The translations under genes were made by a program, and so were the position numbers. Source: JACOXT01 sp964372855 (GTDB lineage: Bacteria; Patescibacteriota; Microgenomatia; Levybacterales; UBA12049). From it: a DNA stretch of 20,255 bases. The stretch is taken from positions 1 to 20,255 of the forward strand of contig CAYJRY010000022.1 in the NCBI GenBank assembly GCA_964372855.1, given 5' to 3'. Position 1 is the first letter of the stretch. Each line of letters begins with the position of its first letter. The notes under the pieces are model-generated. The model saw only the letters and a program-made list of their open reading frames with translations, searched no databases and had not been told where the DNA came from. Of the stretch, positions 6,305-13,733 are shown in pieces.

Positions 6305-7603
6305 CTACAACTGTAGCAAATTTTCAAATCTTTGTCTAGCAGCTTGTCCTGAGCTTATCGAAGGATCAAAATCGCCAATTATTGCCAGATTCAAGGATTT
6401 TTCAACCAAATATTTTTCCGCAACTCTCTCAATATCCATCAAGCTAACTTTATCAACCTTTACCAACACCTCTTCAGGGGTGTCAATTCTGTCTTCCAAA
6501 AGCTCCTGATGAGCATAGAATCCAGCCACACTTCTACTATCTTCTAATTCCAATACCAAATGACCCTTTATAAACTCCTTAGCCTTCTTAAGCTCCGAAC
6601 TTTTAACTGCGTACTTTGAATTCTGAACTTTTCTAAATTCTTCAAGTATCACTTTGACTGCTTCATCTACTCTTTTAGGATCAACACCTGAATAGGAAGC
6701 TAACGTCCCACAGTCTTGATAATGATCAGAACTTGCTCTTATATAATAAGCCAATCCTCTTTTTTCTCTTACTTCATGGAAAAGACGACTTGACATTCCA
6801 GCTCCTAAAATAGCTGATAAAACTGATAAAGGATAGCGATCTTTGTGGTTTAGAGGAACAGTTCTAACTCCCAATGCGATATTAACTTGCTCTGTCTTTT
6901 TATGCTTTATCAAAACTTCAGGTTTTGACTGATCCTCTAGTACCTTAACATAAGGTAATGTATCAAAACGTCTCATTTTTCCGAAGTATTTAGATACTAA
7001 TTCTAAAGTTCTTTTCACATCAATACCGCCTGCCACAACAACTGTTATATTATGAGCGCTATAAAGACTAGATAAATAACTCAAAAAATCCAATCGTTGA
7101 ATGCTTTTTATAACTTCTTTTTTTCCATCAATATTCCATCCCATTGGGGTATCTTTGTACAAGAGATTCTCATAAACATCTCCAATACGTCTGCTTGGAG
7201 TATCTTCATAAAGATTTATTTCCTCCAAAATTACTCCCCTTTCTTTGTCTATTTCAATAGATTTAAAAAGTGAATTTTGCAGCATATCGGACAAAACATC
7301 CATTGAAACTTCAATATGATTTGCGTGGGATTTAATAAAATAACCGGTTGTTTCTTTTCCTGTAAAAGCGTTAAACTCTCCACCCATTCCATCAACTAAA
7401 GTTGCGATATCCATCGCTGAGGGACGCCTCTTTGTGCCCTTAAATGCCATATGCTCAAGGAAATGTGAAATTCCATTGTTTTTGTCAGACTCATAGCGGC
7501 TTCCTGCTTTGACCAAAACCAAAACTGTTGCTGATTCAAATGAAGGCATTGGGACCATGATAACTCGAAGTCCATTTGAAAGGATATGTCTTTTGAACTG
7601 CAT
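6305..7603 (-). CDS. M16-family (processing-peptidase-like) zinc metalloprotease
   Basis: This 432-residue protein has the inverted zinc motif HFLEH (47-51) and the distal Glu ligand in ERGVILEEI (about residue 127). The C-terminal half carries the family signature GMSSRLFHEVREKRGLAYYI (264-283 region), including the Arg and Tyr residues that contact substrate. It is a full-length single-chain member with two homologous halves, likely cytosolic since no signal sequence is visible. Relatives degrade small peptides or process presequences; the substrate here is unknown. Near the C-terminus the stretch DPSISSGQAARQ is partly encoded by a 19-bp repeat element found again in the ComEC hydrolase gene. 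The ATG has no ribosome-binding site. It heads a run with ndk and the 153-residue protein. Confidence 0.93.
   Translation of the reverse strand: MQFKRHILSNGLRVIMVPMPSFESATVLVLVKAGSRYESDKNNGISHFLEHMAFKGTKRRPSAMDIATLVDGMGGEFNAFTGKETTGYFIKSHANHIEVSMDVLSDMLQNSLFKSIEIDKERGVILEEINLYEDTPSRRIGDVYENLLYKDTPMGWNIDGKKEVIKSIQRLDFLSYLSSLYSAHNITVVVAGGIDVKRTLELVSKYFGKMRRFDTLPYVKVLEDQSKPEVLIKHKKTEQVNIALGVRTVPLNHKDRYPLSVLSAILGAGMSSRLFHEVREKRGLAYYIRASSDHYQDCGTLASYSGVDPKRVDEAVKVILEEFRKVQNSKYAVKSSELKKAKEFIKGHLVLELEDSRSVAGFYAHQELLEDRIDTPEEVLVKVDKVSLMDIERVAEKYLVEKSLNLAIIGDFDPSISSGQAARQRFENLLQL
6347..6365. repeat. Short repeat element (TCCTGAGC...GAAGGA type) in the M16 gene
   Basis: The 19-mer tcctgagcttatcgaagga matches the element at 16981-16999 at 15 of 19 positions. 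The terminal mismatches are complementary, T-A here and C-G there. It encodes PSISSG near the C-terminus of the peptidase, in a different reading phase from the copy in the hydrolase gene. Confidence 0.75.
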
Positions 7604-7700
7604 AATAAAAATTTATTTTATCACAATTATTTTATTTTTGCTTAAAATCTTACATAGATCAAAGTTTAAACACCTATTCTACTTATCCCAATATTCAAAT

Positions 7701-7709
7701 TGATATAAT
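7701..7709 (+). promoter_or_regulatory. Extended -10 promoter, near-leaderless
   Basis: TGATATAAT (7701-7709) is an extended -10 box with a perfect TATAAT. Exactly 11 nt separate it from the ATG at 7721, the same spacing as in front of the PEGA gene. No good -35 is visible, as expected for an extended -10 promoter. Confidence 0.6.
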
Positions 7710-7720
7710 ATTTTATAGCT

Positions 7721-8554
7721 ATGGCGAACACAGAAAGACAAACAATAGGAATTAAAGAAAAACGACTGGAACAACCCCTAAATGAAATTATTTTAGACGG
7801 AATTACTTATCGAAGATTTGAGATACTCCAAGAATTTTTAAGGAGATCGGAATTACTTGGAGTATTTGATTTGCTTATTAACTCAACAATGCAGAGCTCA
7901 TATCCGCCAGAAATTAGAGAAGAAATGCGAAGAAGAAAGATTTTAAGCTTAAAAGATTGGGCTTTTAATCCCGAGTTGACTCAAATACAAAGCTTAAAAA
8001 GGAATGGGATCATTGTAAATACACGTGCAAGAGCAGGTGAAATAATCAAAAAAACAATTGAGGATTTGTGGTCTCATAGTCATCCACATCTACAAAAAGT
8101 GTTTCCATTAAGTTCTCTAAAACAACGAAAGCCTCCAACAACTAAAACCCTAGAAAGCTTAAAGAGTAAAAGACCAATTCGGTATGAATTACCTTCCCCA
8201 CGACTTCGAGAGATTATCGACAGCCTAAAAGACGCTGATAAAACTTTTGAAGAGCGTCAAGAATCTCTTAACAATATTAGTAAAAGGACATTTGAATACT
8301 TGAGAAAGCAAGGTGTTATAACTCCACTTTATAGAGTCATCCCACTTAATCATCGCAGTAAAAGCGCCCTACAAGACGCTTTATCTATGCTCACTCAAGA
8401 AAAAGATGGCGGTAAAGATAGAATAGCTGTAGGACGGCTGATTCAAGTTCTAAAATCAGGTTCACATCAAGGAATCAGGACTTCTTTATTTATTGCTTCA
8501 GTTGATTTAGATAAGGCCAAGCATCTTTTACAAAAACAACTAGAAGACAACTAA
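7721..8554 (+). CDS. Hypothetical protein, 277 residues
   Basis: I do not recognise this family. The protein is soluble, strongly basic and largely helical. The N-terminal region includes LDGITYRRFEILQEFLRRSE (about 25-44) and a segment running from PPEIREEMRRRKIL to LSLKDWAF. A proline- and lysine-rich linker follows (LKQRKPPTTKTLESLKSKRP). The C-terminal part has helix-turn-helix-like spacing (EERQESLNNISKRTFEYLRKQG, then VITPLYRVIPLNHRSK; split for length). No signal peptide or membrane helix is seen. Basic charge and helix pattern suggest nucleic-acid binding, but this is only an inference. It has its own near-leaderless promoter and is followed after 66 nt by another unknown gene with a similar promoter. 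Confidence 0.75.
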   Translation: MANTERQTIGIKEKRLEQPLNEIILDGITYRRFEILQEFLRRSELLGVFDLLINSTMQSSYPPEIREEMRRRKILSLKDWAFNPELTQIQSLKRNGIIVNTRARAGEIIKKTIEDLWSHSHPHLQKVFPLSSLKQRKPPTTKTLESLKSKRPIRYELPSPRLREIIDSLKDADKTFEERQESLNNISKRTFEYLRKQGVITPLYRVIPLNHRSKSALQDALSMLTQEKDGGKDRIAVGRLIQVLKSGSHQGIRTSLFIASVDLDKAKHLLQKQLEDN

Positions 8555-8579
8555 TCTACATCCTCCGCAAAGCCTAATC

Positions 8580-8608
8580 TTGAATTTCCTAATAAAAACC
8601 GTTAAAAT
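8580..8608 (+). promoter_or_regulatory. Sigma70-type promoter, near-leaderless
   Basis: TTGAAT (8580-8585), a 17-bp spacer and TAAAAT (8603-8608) precede the ATG at 8621 by 12 nt. The spacing repeats the pattern seen before the PEGA gene and the 277-residue gene. Confidence 0.5.
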
Positions 8609-8620
8609 AAGCATAAATAT

Positions 8621-9067
8621 ATGCTTGAGAAGATAGAAGATCCAGTGGTGCGGAAGTTCTTACAAGAACAAATGAAAAAAATTCCAGAAATACAGCCTCA
8701 GGAAACGCAGTTTCAAGGAATTACCTTAGAAGATGGACGAGTAGTAAAAGATCCCCGTGAAATACTTGAGGCATTTATGATACAGGCAAAGGAAGATGGG
8801 GCAATAGAAAGATTTCTTAAATCACCACACCATTTGTCAAGAGATAGATGGAATAAATATAGACCTAGAGATATTGAAGTTACTCTGGGTTTTGGCAAAT
8901 ACCGCGATAAAAGTCCAATAGAAATCGCCATGATGCATGGAATATCCAGTGCACAAGCTTGGAGGACCATTCAAAGAACACCTAGGCGTATATGGATACA
9001 TGCATCAGTTTCTTTACAAGAACGTTTCCCACTAGAATCACTAATGATACTTAAACCTGGCAAATAA
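8621..9067 (+). CDS. Hypothetical protein with a helix-turn-helix-like C-terminal half, 148 residues
   Basis: No family is recognised. Residues about 1-25 are helical (EDPVVRKFLQEQMKKIPEI), and a second helix-rich block follows (DPREILEAFMIQAKEDGAIERF, split by a charged turn). Residues about 100-118 resemble a helix-turn-helix: an IEIAMMHGISSAQAWRTIQR stretch with small residues at the turn and basic residues in the presumed recognition helix. The protein is basic and soluble with no signal peptide, so DNA or RNA binding is plausible but unproven. It has its own promoter and ends 20 nt from the convergent argS stop. Confidence 0.72.
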   Translation: MLEKIEDPVVRKFLQEQMKKIPEIQPQETQFQGITLEDGRVVKDPREILEAFMIQAKEDGAIERFLKSPHHLSRDRWNKYRPRDIEVTLGFGKYRDKSPIEIAMMHGISSAQAWRTIQRTPRRIWIHASVSLQERFPLESLMILKPGK

Positions 9068-9087
9068 TTTTAAGTTAAAGAAACAAG

Positions 9088-10827
9088 CTACATCCTTTCC
9101 GGAGCTTGGATGCCCAAAATACTTAGGCCGTTTTTGAGGACTTGACCAACCACTGAGACTAAAGAAAGCCTAAACTCTTCTTGTTTGCTCCCTAAGATTT
9201 GGTGTTTTTGATAAAACAAATTAAACTTCTGTGCTAGATCAAAAAGATAATTACACAATAAATTTGGAGCAAAATTCATACTCGCCTCTTCAATTACTTC
9301 AGGAAATCTATGAATTGTTCTCAGTAATAATAATTCCTCCGATTCAAAATGTTCCAAAACTTTTAAATTTTGATCTGAAATTTTGACTTTTGATTTTTGA
9401 TCTTTGATTTTAGCAAGTACGCTTTGCGTGCGAGCGAATGTGTATTGTAGATATGGTCCTGAATTCCCTTCAAATGAAATAGATTCATTAAAATCAAACT
9501 CAATATTCTTCCCACTTCCTGACTTCAAAAGTGCATATTTTACAGCTCCTATTGCTACTTTTTCAAGAATTGAGTCTTCCATTTCAGGAAATTTATTTGC
9601 TATAAGTCTTTTTGCTTCATCTATAAGCCATTCACCGGTTATGATATTCCCCATCCTACTTGACATTTTTCCTCCAGGAACACGAACTTCTCCATGCGCA
9701 ATATGTTTGGTTTTCCCAGCAATTGCGGGCGCGATAAGACTCAAAGCTTTAATAAGAACTTTAAAATAGCTGCTTTGCTCGTGAGCTGTAATAATAATTG
9801 ATATATCGTATGGAAAATCTTTATATTTTTTAGTTGGAAGAGCTAAGTCTTTTGCTTCATACGTCGGAAGTCCAAGTGAGTTTATAAAAACCCTATTGTG
9901 AAGTCCATATTTTTCTCCAGGAAATATAACTGCTCCCTGACTCTGTACAAAAACTCCCTGCCTGCCGGCAGGCAGATCTTTTTTCAAATATTCTTTTACT
10001 AGTTCCATCCCTTCTTTTCCAACTTCTGATTCAAAATAATAATAGTCAAACTTGGTTCCGAGTCTTTTATAAATTTCCTCAAAATATTCTAAACTCCATT
10101 GCCTGCACTTTTCATAAAGGTCTATAATTTGAGGATCTTTGGCATAAATTTTTTTGTTCAATTGTTCTATTTCAGTCTTTGCTTTTTCTTCACTCTCATA
10201 AGCTCTAGTTCCCAATGCATACGCTTCTCCCAAAACTTTAATTCTCTCTGCTAATTTCAAATTATCAAGTTTCGAATTTCGAATTTCGAATTTCGAATTT
10301 CGCAAAAGCCCGTAGAGGGCTTTTGCGACATGCATTCCAACATCACCCTGATAATTCGCTCTTTTCACAACTGCGCCTTGTGATTCCAGCAAACAACTTA
10401 TTGACTCACCCACTATATTTGAATACAAATGTCCTATGTGAAATTCTTTAAAAGGATTTGGATCAGTAAACTCAACCATTATTTTTTTGTCCTTAAGTCT
10501 ATCTGATCTCCCATAAATCTTATGCACTTTAATAATATATATTATTAAAGTGTTTAGATAATCCTTCGATAGAAAGAAGTTAATAAACCCAGGCTTAACT
10601 ACCTCAATTTTCTCTATAAAATCCATTTTAGGCATAGTGTCTTTTATTTTTTGAGCCAGCTTAAATGGATTAGTTTTTAAAACCCTAGCTGCGATAAGAG
10701 CTATATTTGAAGAATAGTCCCCAAAAGACTCCTGCGGATGTTCAATCTTCGGCTCTATCTCTTGATTTGACAATTCCAAAACAACCTTTTTAATATTAAC
10801 CTCTAACTCTGCTTTGACATCAATCAT
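9088..10827 (-). CDS. argS: Arginyl-tRNA synthetase
   Basis: This class I synthetase charges tRNA-Arg with arginine. The N-terminal tRNA D-loop-recognition domain covers about residues 1-90 (FGDYSSNIAL, KPGFINFFLS). The ATP-binding HIGH motif is HIGH itself at 130-133 within NPFKEFHIGHLYSN. The second signature is KMSSRMGN (387-394) in place of KMSKS, as is common in this family. A DALR anticodon-binding helical domain ends the protein at QAPERM. Three short stretches look inserted: residues 176-188 (NSKFEIRNSK), 286-291 (PAGRQG) and about 473-489 (KIKDQKSK and KISDQNLK). Each coincides with a DNA repeat and keeps the frame open. The ATG lies 7 nt after an extended -10 box, so it should be leaderless or nearly so. 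The gene is divergent from the acyltransferase and convergent with the 148-residue gene. Confidence 0.97.
   Translation of the reverse strand: MIDVKAELEVNIKKVVLELSNQEIEPKIEHPQESFGDYSSNIALIAARVLKTNPFKLAQKIKDTMPKMDFIEKIEVVKPGFINFFLSKDYLNTLIIYIIKVHKIYGRSDRLKDKKIMVEFTDPNPFKEFHIGHLYSNIVGESISCLLESQGAVVKRANYQGDVGMHVAKALYGLLRNSKFEIRNSKLDNLKLAERIKVLGEAYALGTRAYESEEKAKTEIEQLNKKIYAKDPQIIDLYEKCRQWSLEYFEEIYKRLGTKFDYYYFESEVGKEGMELVKEYLKKDLPAGRQGVFVQSQGAVIFPGEKYGLHNRVFINSLGLPTYEAKDLALPTKKYKDFPYDISIIITAHEQSSYFKVLIKALSLIAPAIAGKTKHIAHGEVRVPGGKMSSRMGNIITGEWLIDEAKRLIANKFPEMEDSILEKVAIGAVKYALLKSGSGKNIEFDFNESISFEGNSGPYLQYTFARTQSVLAKIKDQKSKVKISDQNLKVLEHFESEELLLLRTIHRFPEVIEEASMNFAPNLLCNYLFDLAQKFNLFYQKHQILGSKQEEFRLSLVSVVGQVLKNGLSILGIQAPERM
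9381..9411. repeat. TTTTGAY heptamer array inside argS
   Basis: Four consecutive 7-bp units (ttttgac, ttttgat, ttttgat, ctttgat) run from 9381 to 9408 and continue as ttt. On the coding strand the unit reads ATCAAAA, which has no stop in any phase and cycles through I-K-N/D-Q-K-S-K residues. The same heptamer occurs in leuS (20041-20068) and in the comEA-leuS gap. Confidence 0.75.
9958..9975. repeat. Perfect 18-bp GC-rich palindrome inside argS
   Basis: CTGCCTGCCGGCAGGCAG is its own reverse complement and stands out in an AT-rich gene. It encodes the core of LPAGRQG at residues 285-291. It is open in every reading frame on both strands, so it can be inserted without creating a stop. Confidence 0.85.
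10270..10302. repeat. TTTCGAA heptamer array inside argS
   Basis: Four exact copies of tttcgaa (10270-10297) are followed by tttcg. The array is read as NSKFEIRNSK in the protein. The identical unit, also in four copies, lies in leuS at 20186-20213. Confidence 0.85.
10301..10327. repeat. Perfect 11-bp hairpin abutting the argS heptamer array
   Basis: The arms cgcaaaagccc (10301-10311) and gggcttttgcg (10317-10327) pair without mismatch around the loop gtaga. On the coding strand the first arm encodes the expected VAKAL segment of the synthetase, and the second arm looks like an inverted copy of it leading straight into the TTTCGAA array. It is inside the open frame, so it is not a gene terminator. 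Confidence 0.8.
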
Positions 10828-10844
10828 TTCCCTAATTGTATCAT
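10814..10844 (+). promoter_or_regulatory. Possible promoter of the acyltransferase gene
   Basis: A perfect TTGACA (10814-10819) sits inside the first codons of argS, followed after 19 bp by TATCAT (10839-10844). The spacer is long for a sigma70 promoter, so the match is tentative. A start there would imply translation from a codon downstream of 10850. Confidence 0.35.
10835..10843 (-). promoter_or_regulatory. Extended -10 promoter of argS
   Basis: On the minus strand TGATACAAT lies only 7 nt before the argS ATG, so transcription should begin at or next to the start codon. No clear -35 box is present. Confidence 0.5.
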
Positions 10845-11762
10845 AATTTGCATATTAGCCACGAAATTATCTATAATCTTCCTGTGTTAAAGGAAGTAAT
10901 TAAACCCATATTTAGCCCTATCGTAAAAACTGAAACTGCTAAAAGGATAAAAGAGAAATTGGAAAAATCAGAAAGGATCCAAAAGCTAGGCCTTTATTAT
11001 TATTACTCAAAGTTCAGATTTTCAAGAGATCTCAGTCCGCAAGGCAGAAGAATATTATATTCTTTCTACGAAGGTGTAAAAAACGGTTTGCCACTCACCC
11101 TTTCTGATTGCAAATATATACTTAAAGGATATAGGTTTGAAAATCAAAGTGTTGGTCTACTCAAAGATCTTGAAAAAACTGGGGCGTTAATTATAGGCAA
11201 TCACTCAGGCAAAGCCCCTCTTATGGGATACAGCCAAACAGTAGCTCTGGCAAGCGCTATATCAAACGCGACTGGAAAAGACATACGGATGGTTCATGGA
11301 CGAGATAAGAGTACGTTTGCTGATTTTGCCATTTTAAAAATACAAAAGTCATTCAATACAATTGTTGTAAAAGAAAAAGATAAGGGTGGTGCAAGGGACA
11401 TATTGAAGGCACTTAAAGACAAAAGTATCGTTGGGATTTATCCAGAAGGTCATGGAGGTTCTTCATTAAAAAGAGCAATACCCGAATCAGGCATGCTTAT
11501 TCTTCTTGCAGCAAAGTTAAATATACCTATCGTTTGCGCTGCAACATACCTTGAAAACAAAACATTCAAAGTAACTTTCTTAAAACTTCCTAGTGAGCCA
11601 ATCCAACATATCGGGCAAAACTATAAACCCAAAATGCCTAAAGAAGAATCATTTAAAATCGGACAGGAAATCGCAGATTTTGCAATGCTTCAAATTGCCT
11701 CCATGCTTCCTATCGATAAGAGAGGCTATTACTCGGAACTACTTCCGCGCAAAGCTGCCTAA
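10836..11762 (+). CDS. PlsC-like lysophospholipid acyltransferase family protein
   Basis: The central region matches the glycerolipid acyltransferase fold: ALIIGNHSGKAPLM (117-130) for motif I, then IVGIYPEGHGGSS (198-210) for the FPEG motif, then ESGMLILLAAKLNIPIVCAA (217-236) for motif IV. The family acylates lysophosphatidic acid or related acceptors at the membrane. The usual motif I is NHxxxxD; here the Asp position is Pro128, so the catalytic pair is incomplete unless another acid substitutes. There is no clear transmembrane helix. The longest frame starts at a TTG only 8 nt from the argS start; a GTG at 10884 (before LKEVIKPIF) is a sensible alternative. It converges with the TPR gene, with 14 nt between stops. 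Confidence 0.8.
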   Translation: MYHNLHISHEIIYNLPVLKEVIKPIFSPIVKTETAKRIKEKLEKSERIQKLGLYYYYSKFRFSRDLSPQGRRILYSFYEGVKNGLPLTLSDCKYILKGYRFENQSVGLLKDLEKTGALIIGNHSGKAPLMGYSQTVALASAISNATGKDIRMVHGRDKSTFADFAILKIQKSFNTIVVKEKDKGGARDILKALKDKSIVGIYPEGHGGSSLKRAIPESGMLILLAAKLNIPIVCAATYLENKTFKVTFLKLPSEPIQHIGQNYKPKMPKEESFKIGQEIADFAMLQIASMLPIDKRGYYSELLPRKAA

Positions 11763-11776
11763 ATCTAATGAACAGC

Positions 11777-13558
11777 TTATCCTGATATTTTTCCGATTAG
11801 ATAATAGACGCCTTCTATCGAAATGTAGCTCCCGCTTGCATACATTTTTTCCGTGTTTACGACTTTCTCTGCTTCCATTTCTGCATTAGTTAGCTGCGAA
11901 AAAGCTCCATCAATATCTCCTCTATTAACCATTTCTACCGCAATACCTGTAAAAACATCGCATTTAGATAAAGGACGAGTTATTTCTTCAGCTGCTCTCA
12001 AAGCTATATTTAAATCTCCTGCTTCAGTTGCGTAAGCTGCAACATTTCTCATTACATTATCATACCAATTTTTATCCTCATGATTGCGAGTTGAGTAAAT
12101 AGTATCAAAAAGTTTCTGGAGAGCTCCGTGCGAGCTTTTTGTATCTCCAGCTTTAGCATATGCGATAGTCAACCTACCAAGATATGAATATTGCATTTCA
12201 CGAGCCTCATGAACATAATCATCCTCCGAACTTTCCTGAATTTCAAATACAGGCATGAGTGCTGCACCCGCATCTAGGTATTTAATTGCCCTCACTATTT
12301 GCCTATTCTCAGCTAATCTCTCCCCATAACGTATAAGCCACTTTCCTTTTTCTTCATCTGGCAACGAATTGATAAGGTGAAGCGCATATTTAGTATTACC
12401 CTCTCTTAACTGAAAATCAATAATATCTGAAATACTGTCTATATCCTCTAATATGTCTTGGGTGGGATAATCTTTTTCCTCTTTAAATCCCATTTGTACC
12501 TTAGTTCCGGCAACAACACTTGCTATAAATGCTTTGCGCCTGCCTTCTTTCCTTTTCTCAATTACTTGTTTTGCAGTTTCTTGCGCAGCTTGAACAATAT
12601 CTAAAGCGTAAGCACTATTTCCCTGTTCATGAAATCTTTTTGCAATAGATGTATATGCTTTTACTTTCCAGAATTCAGGCGCCATATGATCTGCAATCTC
12701 ACGAGCCAAGTTTGGATCCATTAACTCCTTTAGTGCAAATTCAACGATGTGATGTTGCCACGCAGCATAAATCATTTCATCATCATTAATAGGTATTGAT
12801 TCATTTGCAAAATGAATCATTGCTCTTGCTTTATCACCTACACCTTGCTTCAGATAATTTCTTGCTGCGGCTATTAATGCAGATGTAGCCGCATGTGTGG
12901 GAACTTCAATTGAATTAAGAACATGACCCATTGATTCAAAGTCTCCATTACTTGCATATGCTTCAGCTATTTTTCCCATACCAAAAGCTCTAGATTGATC
13001 ATTACTTAAAAGAGCAACAAGTCTTTGAGCTCCTTGCTCATTTCCAGCTTTTGCTAGAAAATACACCACAGGATAAATGTCATGATCATTTCTCTGTTTA
13101 GAGTAATGAGCATCTCTTATAGCATCAAGCGATGTCATAGCTCCATTTGCATCGCCTAATTTAGCAAACATTTTTGAAACAATACCGAATGATATATCTG
13201 CTTTATTAGGAATATCCCGATCACCTTCGATATCTCCTGCTACATTAAATGCTGCCTGAGTTATTGCTAATGCTTTTTTTCTATCTCCCAAATCCTCATA
13301 AAATTCTGCTAATTCTGAATATAATTCAAAGGTCTCTTCATTTGGTTTTCTAACTATTTGCAAAGTTTGGAATGCTTTATCGCAATCACCGAATTGTAAT
13401 TTATGAGCGGCATTGTGGTTAAAATAATCTGTGGAAAAGAAAGACGCAACTCCTATATGCTTTTTTGCTTGCGTTAGGAGATTAAGACTTTTATCTCTAA
13501 GGGTCTCTTTGAGTTTATCAGTAGATGGGTTCTGTCTTTTCTCTTGTGATGCTGCCAT
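11777..13558 (-). CDS. Helical-repeat (TPR-like) protein, 593 residues
   Basis: From about residue 45 to 580 the protein is built of roughly a dozen helix-turn-helix repeats with TPR-like spacing, for example ELAEFYEDLGDRKKALAITQ, IVSKMFAKLGDANGAMTSLD, IAEAYASNGDFESMGHVLN, SIAKRFHEQGNSAYALDIVQ and AAYATEAGDLNIALRAAEE. Each has the typical small residue after the first helix and GD or GN at the turn. No signal peptide or membrane segment is visible, so it is probably a cytosolic scaffold that binds other proteins. No enzymatic motif is seen. It has its own sigma70-type promoter with a leader of about 15 nt and lacks a ribosome-binding site. The partner is unknown; the two-component genes are divergent from it and share the upstream region. 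Confidence 0.8.
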   Translation of the reverse strand: MAASQEKRQNPSTDKLKETLRDKSLNLLTQAKKHIGVASFFSTDYFNHNAAHKLQFGDCDKAFQTLQIVRKPNEETFELYSELAEFYEDLGDRKKALAITQAAFNVAGDIEGDRDIPNKADISFGIVSKMFAKLGDANGAMTSLDAIRDAHYSKQRNDHDIYPVVYFLAKAGNEQGAQRLVALLSNDQSRAFGMGKIAEAYASNGDFESMGHVLNSIEVPTHAATSALIAAARNYLKQGVGDKARAMIHFANESIPINDDEMIYAAWQHHIVEFALKELMDPNLAREIADHMAPEFWKVKAYTSIAKRFHEQGNSAYALDIVQAAQETAKQVIEKRKEGRRKAFIASVVAGTKVQMGFKEEKDYPTQDILEDIDSISDIIDFQLREGNTKYALHLINSLPDEEKGKWLIRYGERLAENRQIVRAIKYLDAGAALMPVFEIQESSEDDYVHEAREMQYSYLGRLTIAYAKAGDTKSSHGALQKLFDTIYSTRNHEDKNWYDNVMRNVAAYATEAGDLNIALRAAEEITRPLSKCDVFTGIAVEMVNRGDIDGAFSQLTNAEMEAEKVVNTEKMYASGSYISIEGVYYLIGKISG

Positions 13559-13579
13559 AATCTATAGAATATTAAACGG

Positions 13580-13608
13580 AATATACCATATTTGATACAT
13601 AAAGACAA
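13580..13608 (-). promoter_or_regulatory. Sigma70-type promoter of the TPR gene
   Basis: On the minus strand TTGTCT (13603-13608), a 17-bp spacer and TATATT (13580-13585) lie 21 bp before the ATG at 13558. Confidence 0.5.
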
Positions 13609-13654
13609 TCAATTTAGTTATTGCATTTTTTAAAAATTCCTGCTACCTTATTAT

Positions 13655-13722
13655 CTAGCGTCCAGTTAATTAGCGCCTAGCGTCTAGTTTTTTTTAACTG
13701 AACGCTAGTTTTTAGACGCTAG
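13655..13722. repeat. Four-arm interleaved inverted repeat before the response regulator
   Basis: Four copies of a ctagcgtc-type motif occupy this stretch: arm A ctagcgtccagtt (13655-13667), arm B ctagcgtcta (13677-13686), arm A' aactgaacgctag (13696-13708) and arm B' tagacgctag (13713-13722). A pairs with A' (12 of 13) and B with B' (10 of 10) in an interleaved, pseudoknot-like order. A nested alternative (A with B', 8 bp; B with A', 7 bp) is also possible. The block ends 11 nt before the ATG of the receiver gene. Confidence 0.75.
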
Positions 13723-13733
13723 TTACTAAAGAT

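Noticed and set aside
5839..6327. Longer nucleoside diphosphate kinase starting at 6327
   Set aside because: It would overlap the M16 gene by 23 nt, and the added residues (MKICYSCS) are not part of the family; MERSVVLVKPDG is the usual start.
9958..9975. 18-bp palindrome as an operator or recombination site for argS
   Set aside because: It is inside the coding region, encodes LPAGRQ, and fits better as a dispersed insertion; no site-specific recombinase gene is present in the window.
10270..10302. TTTCGAA array as a CRISPR array or plasmid iterons
   Set aside because: The units are contiguous with no spacers and lie inside the argS reading frame.
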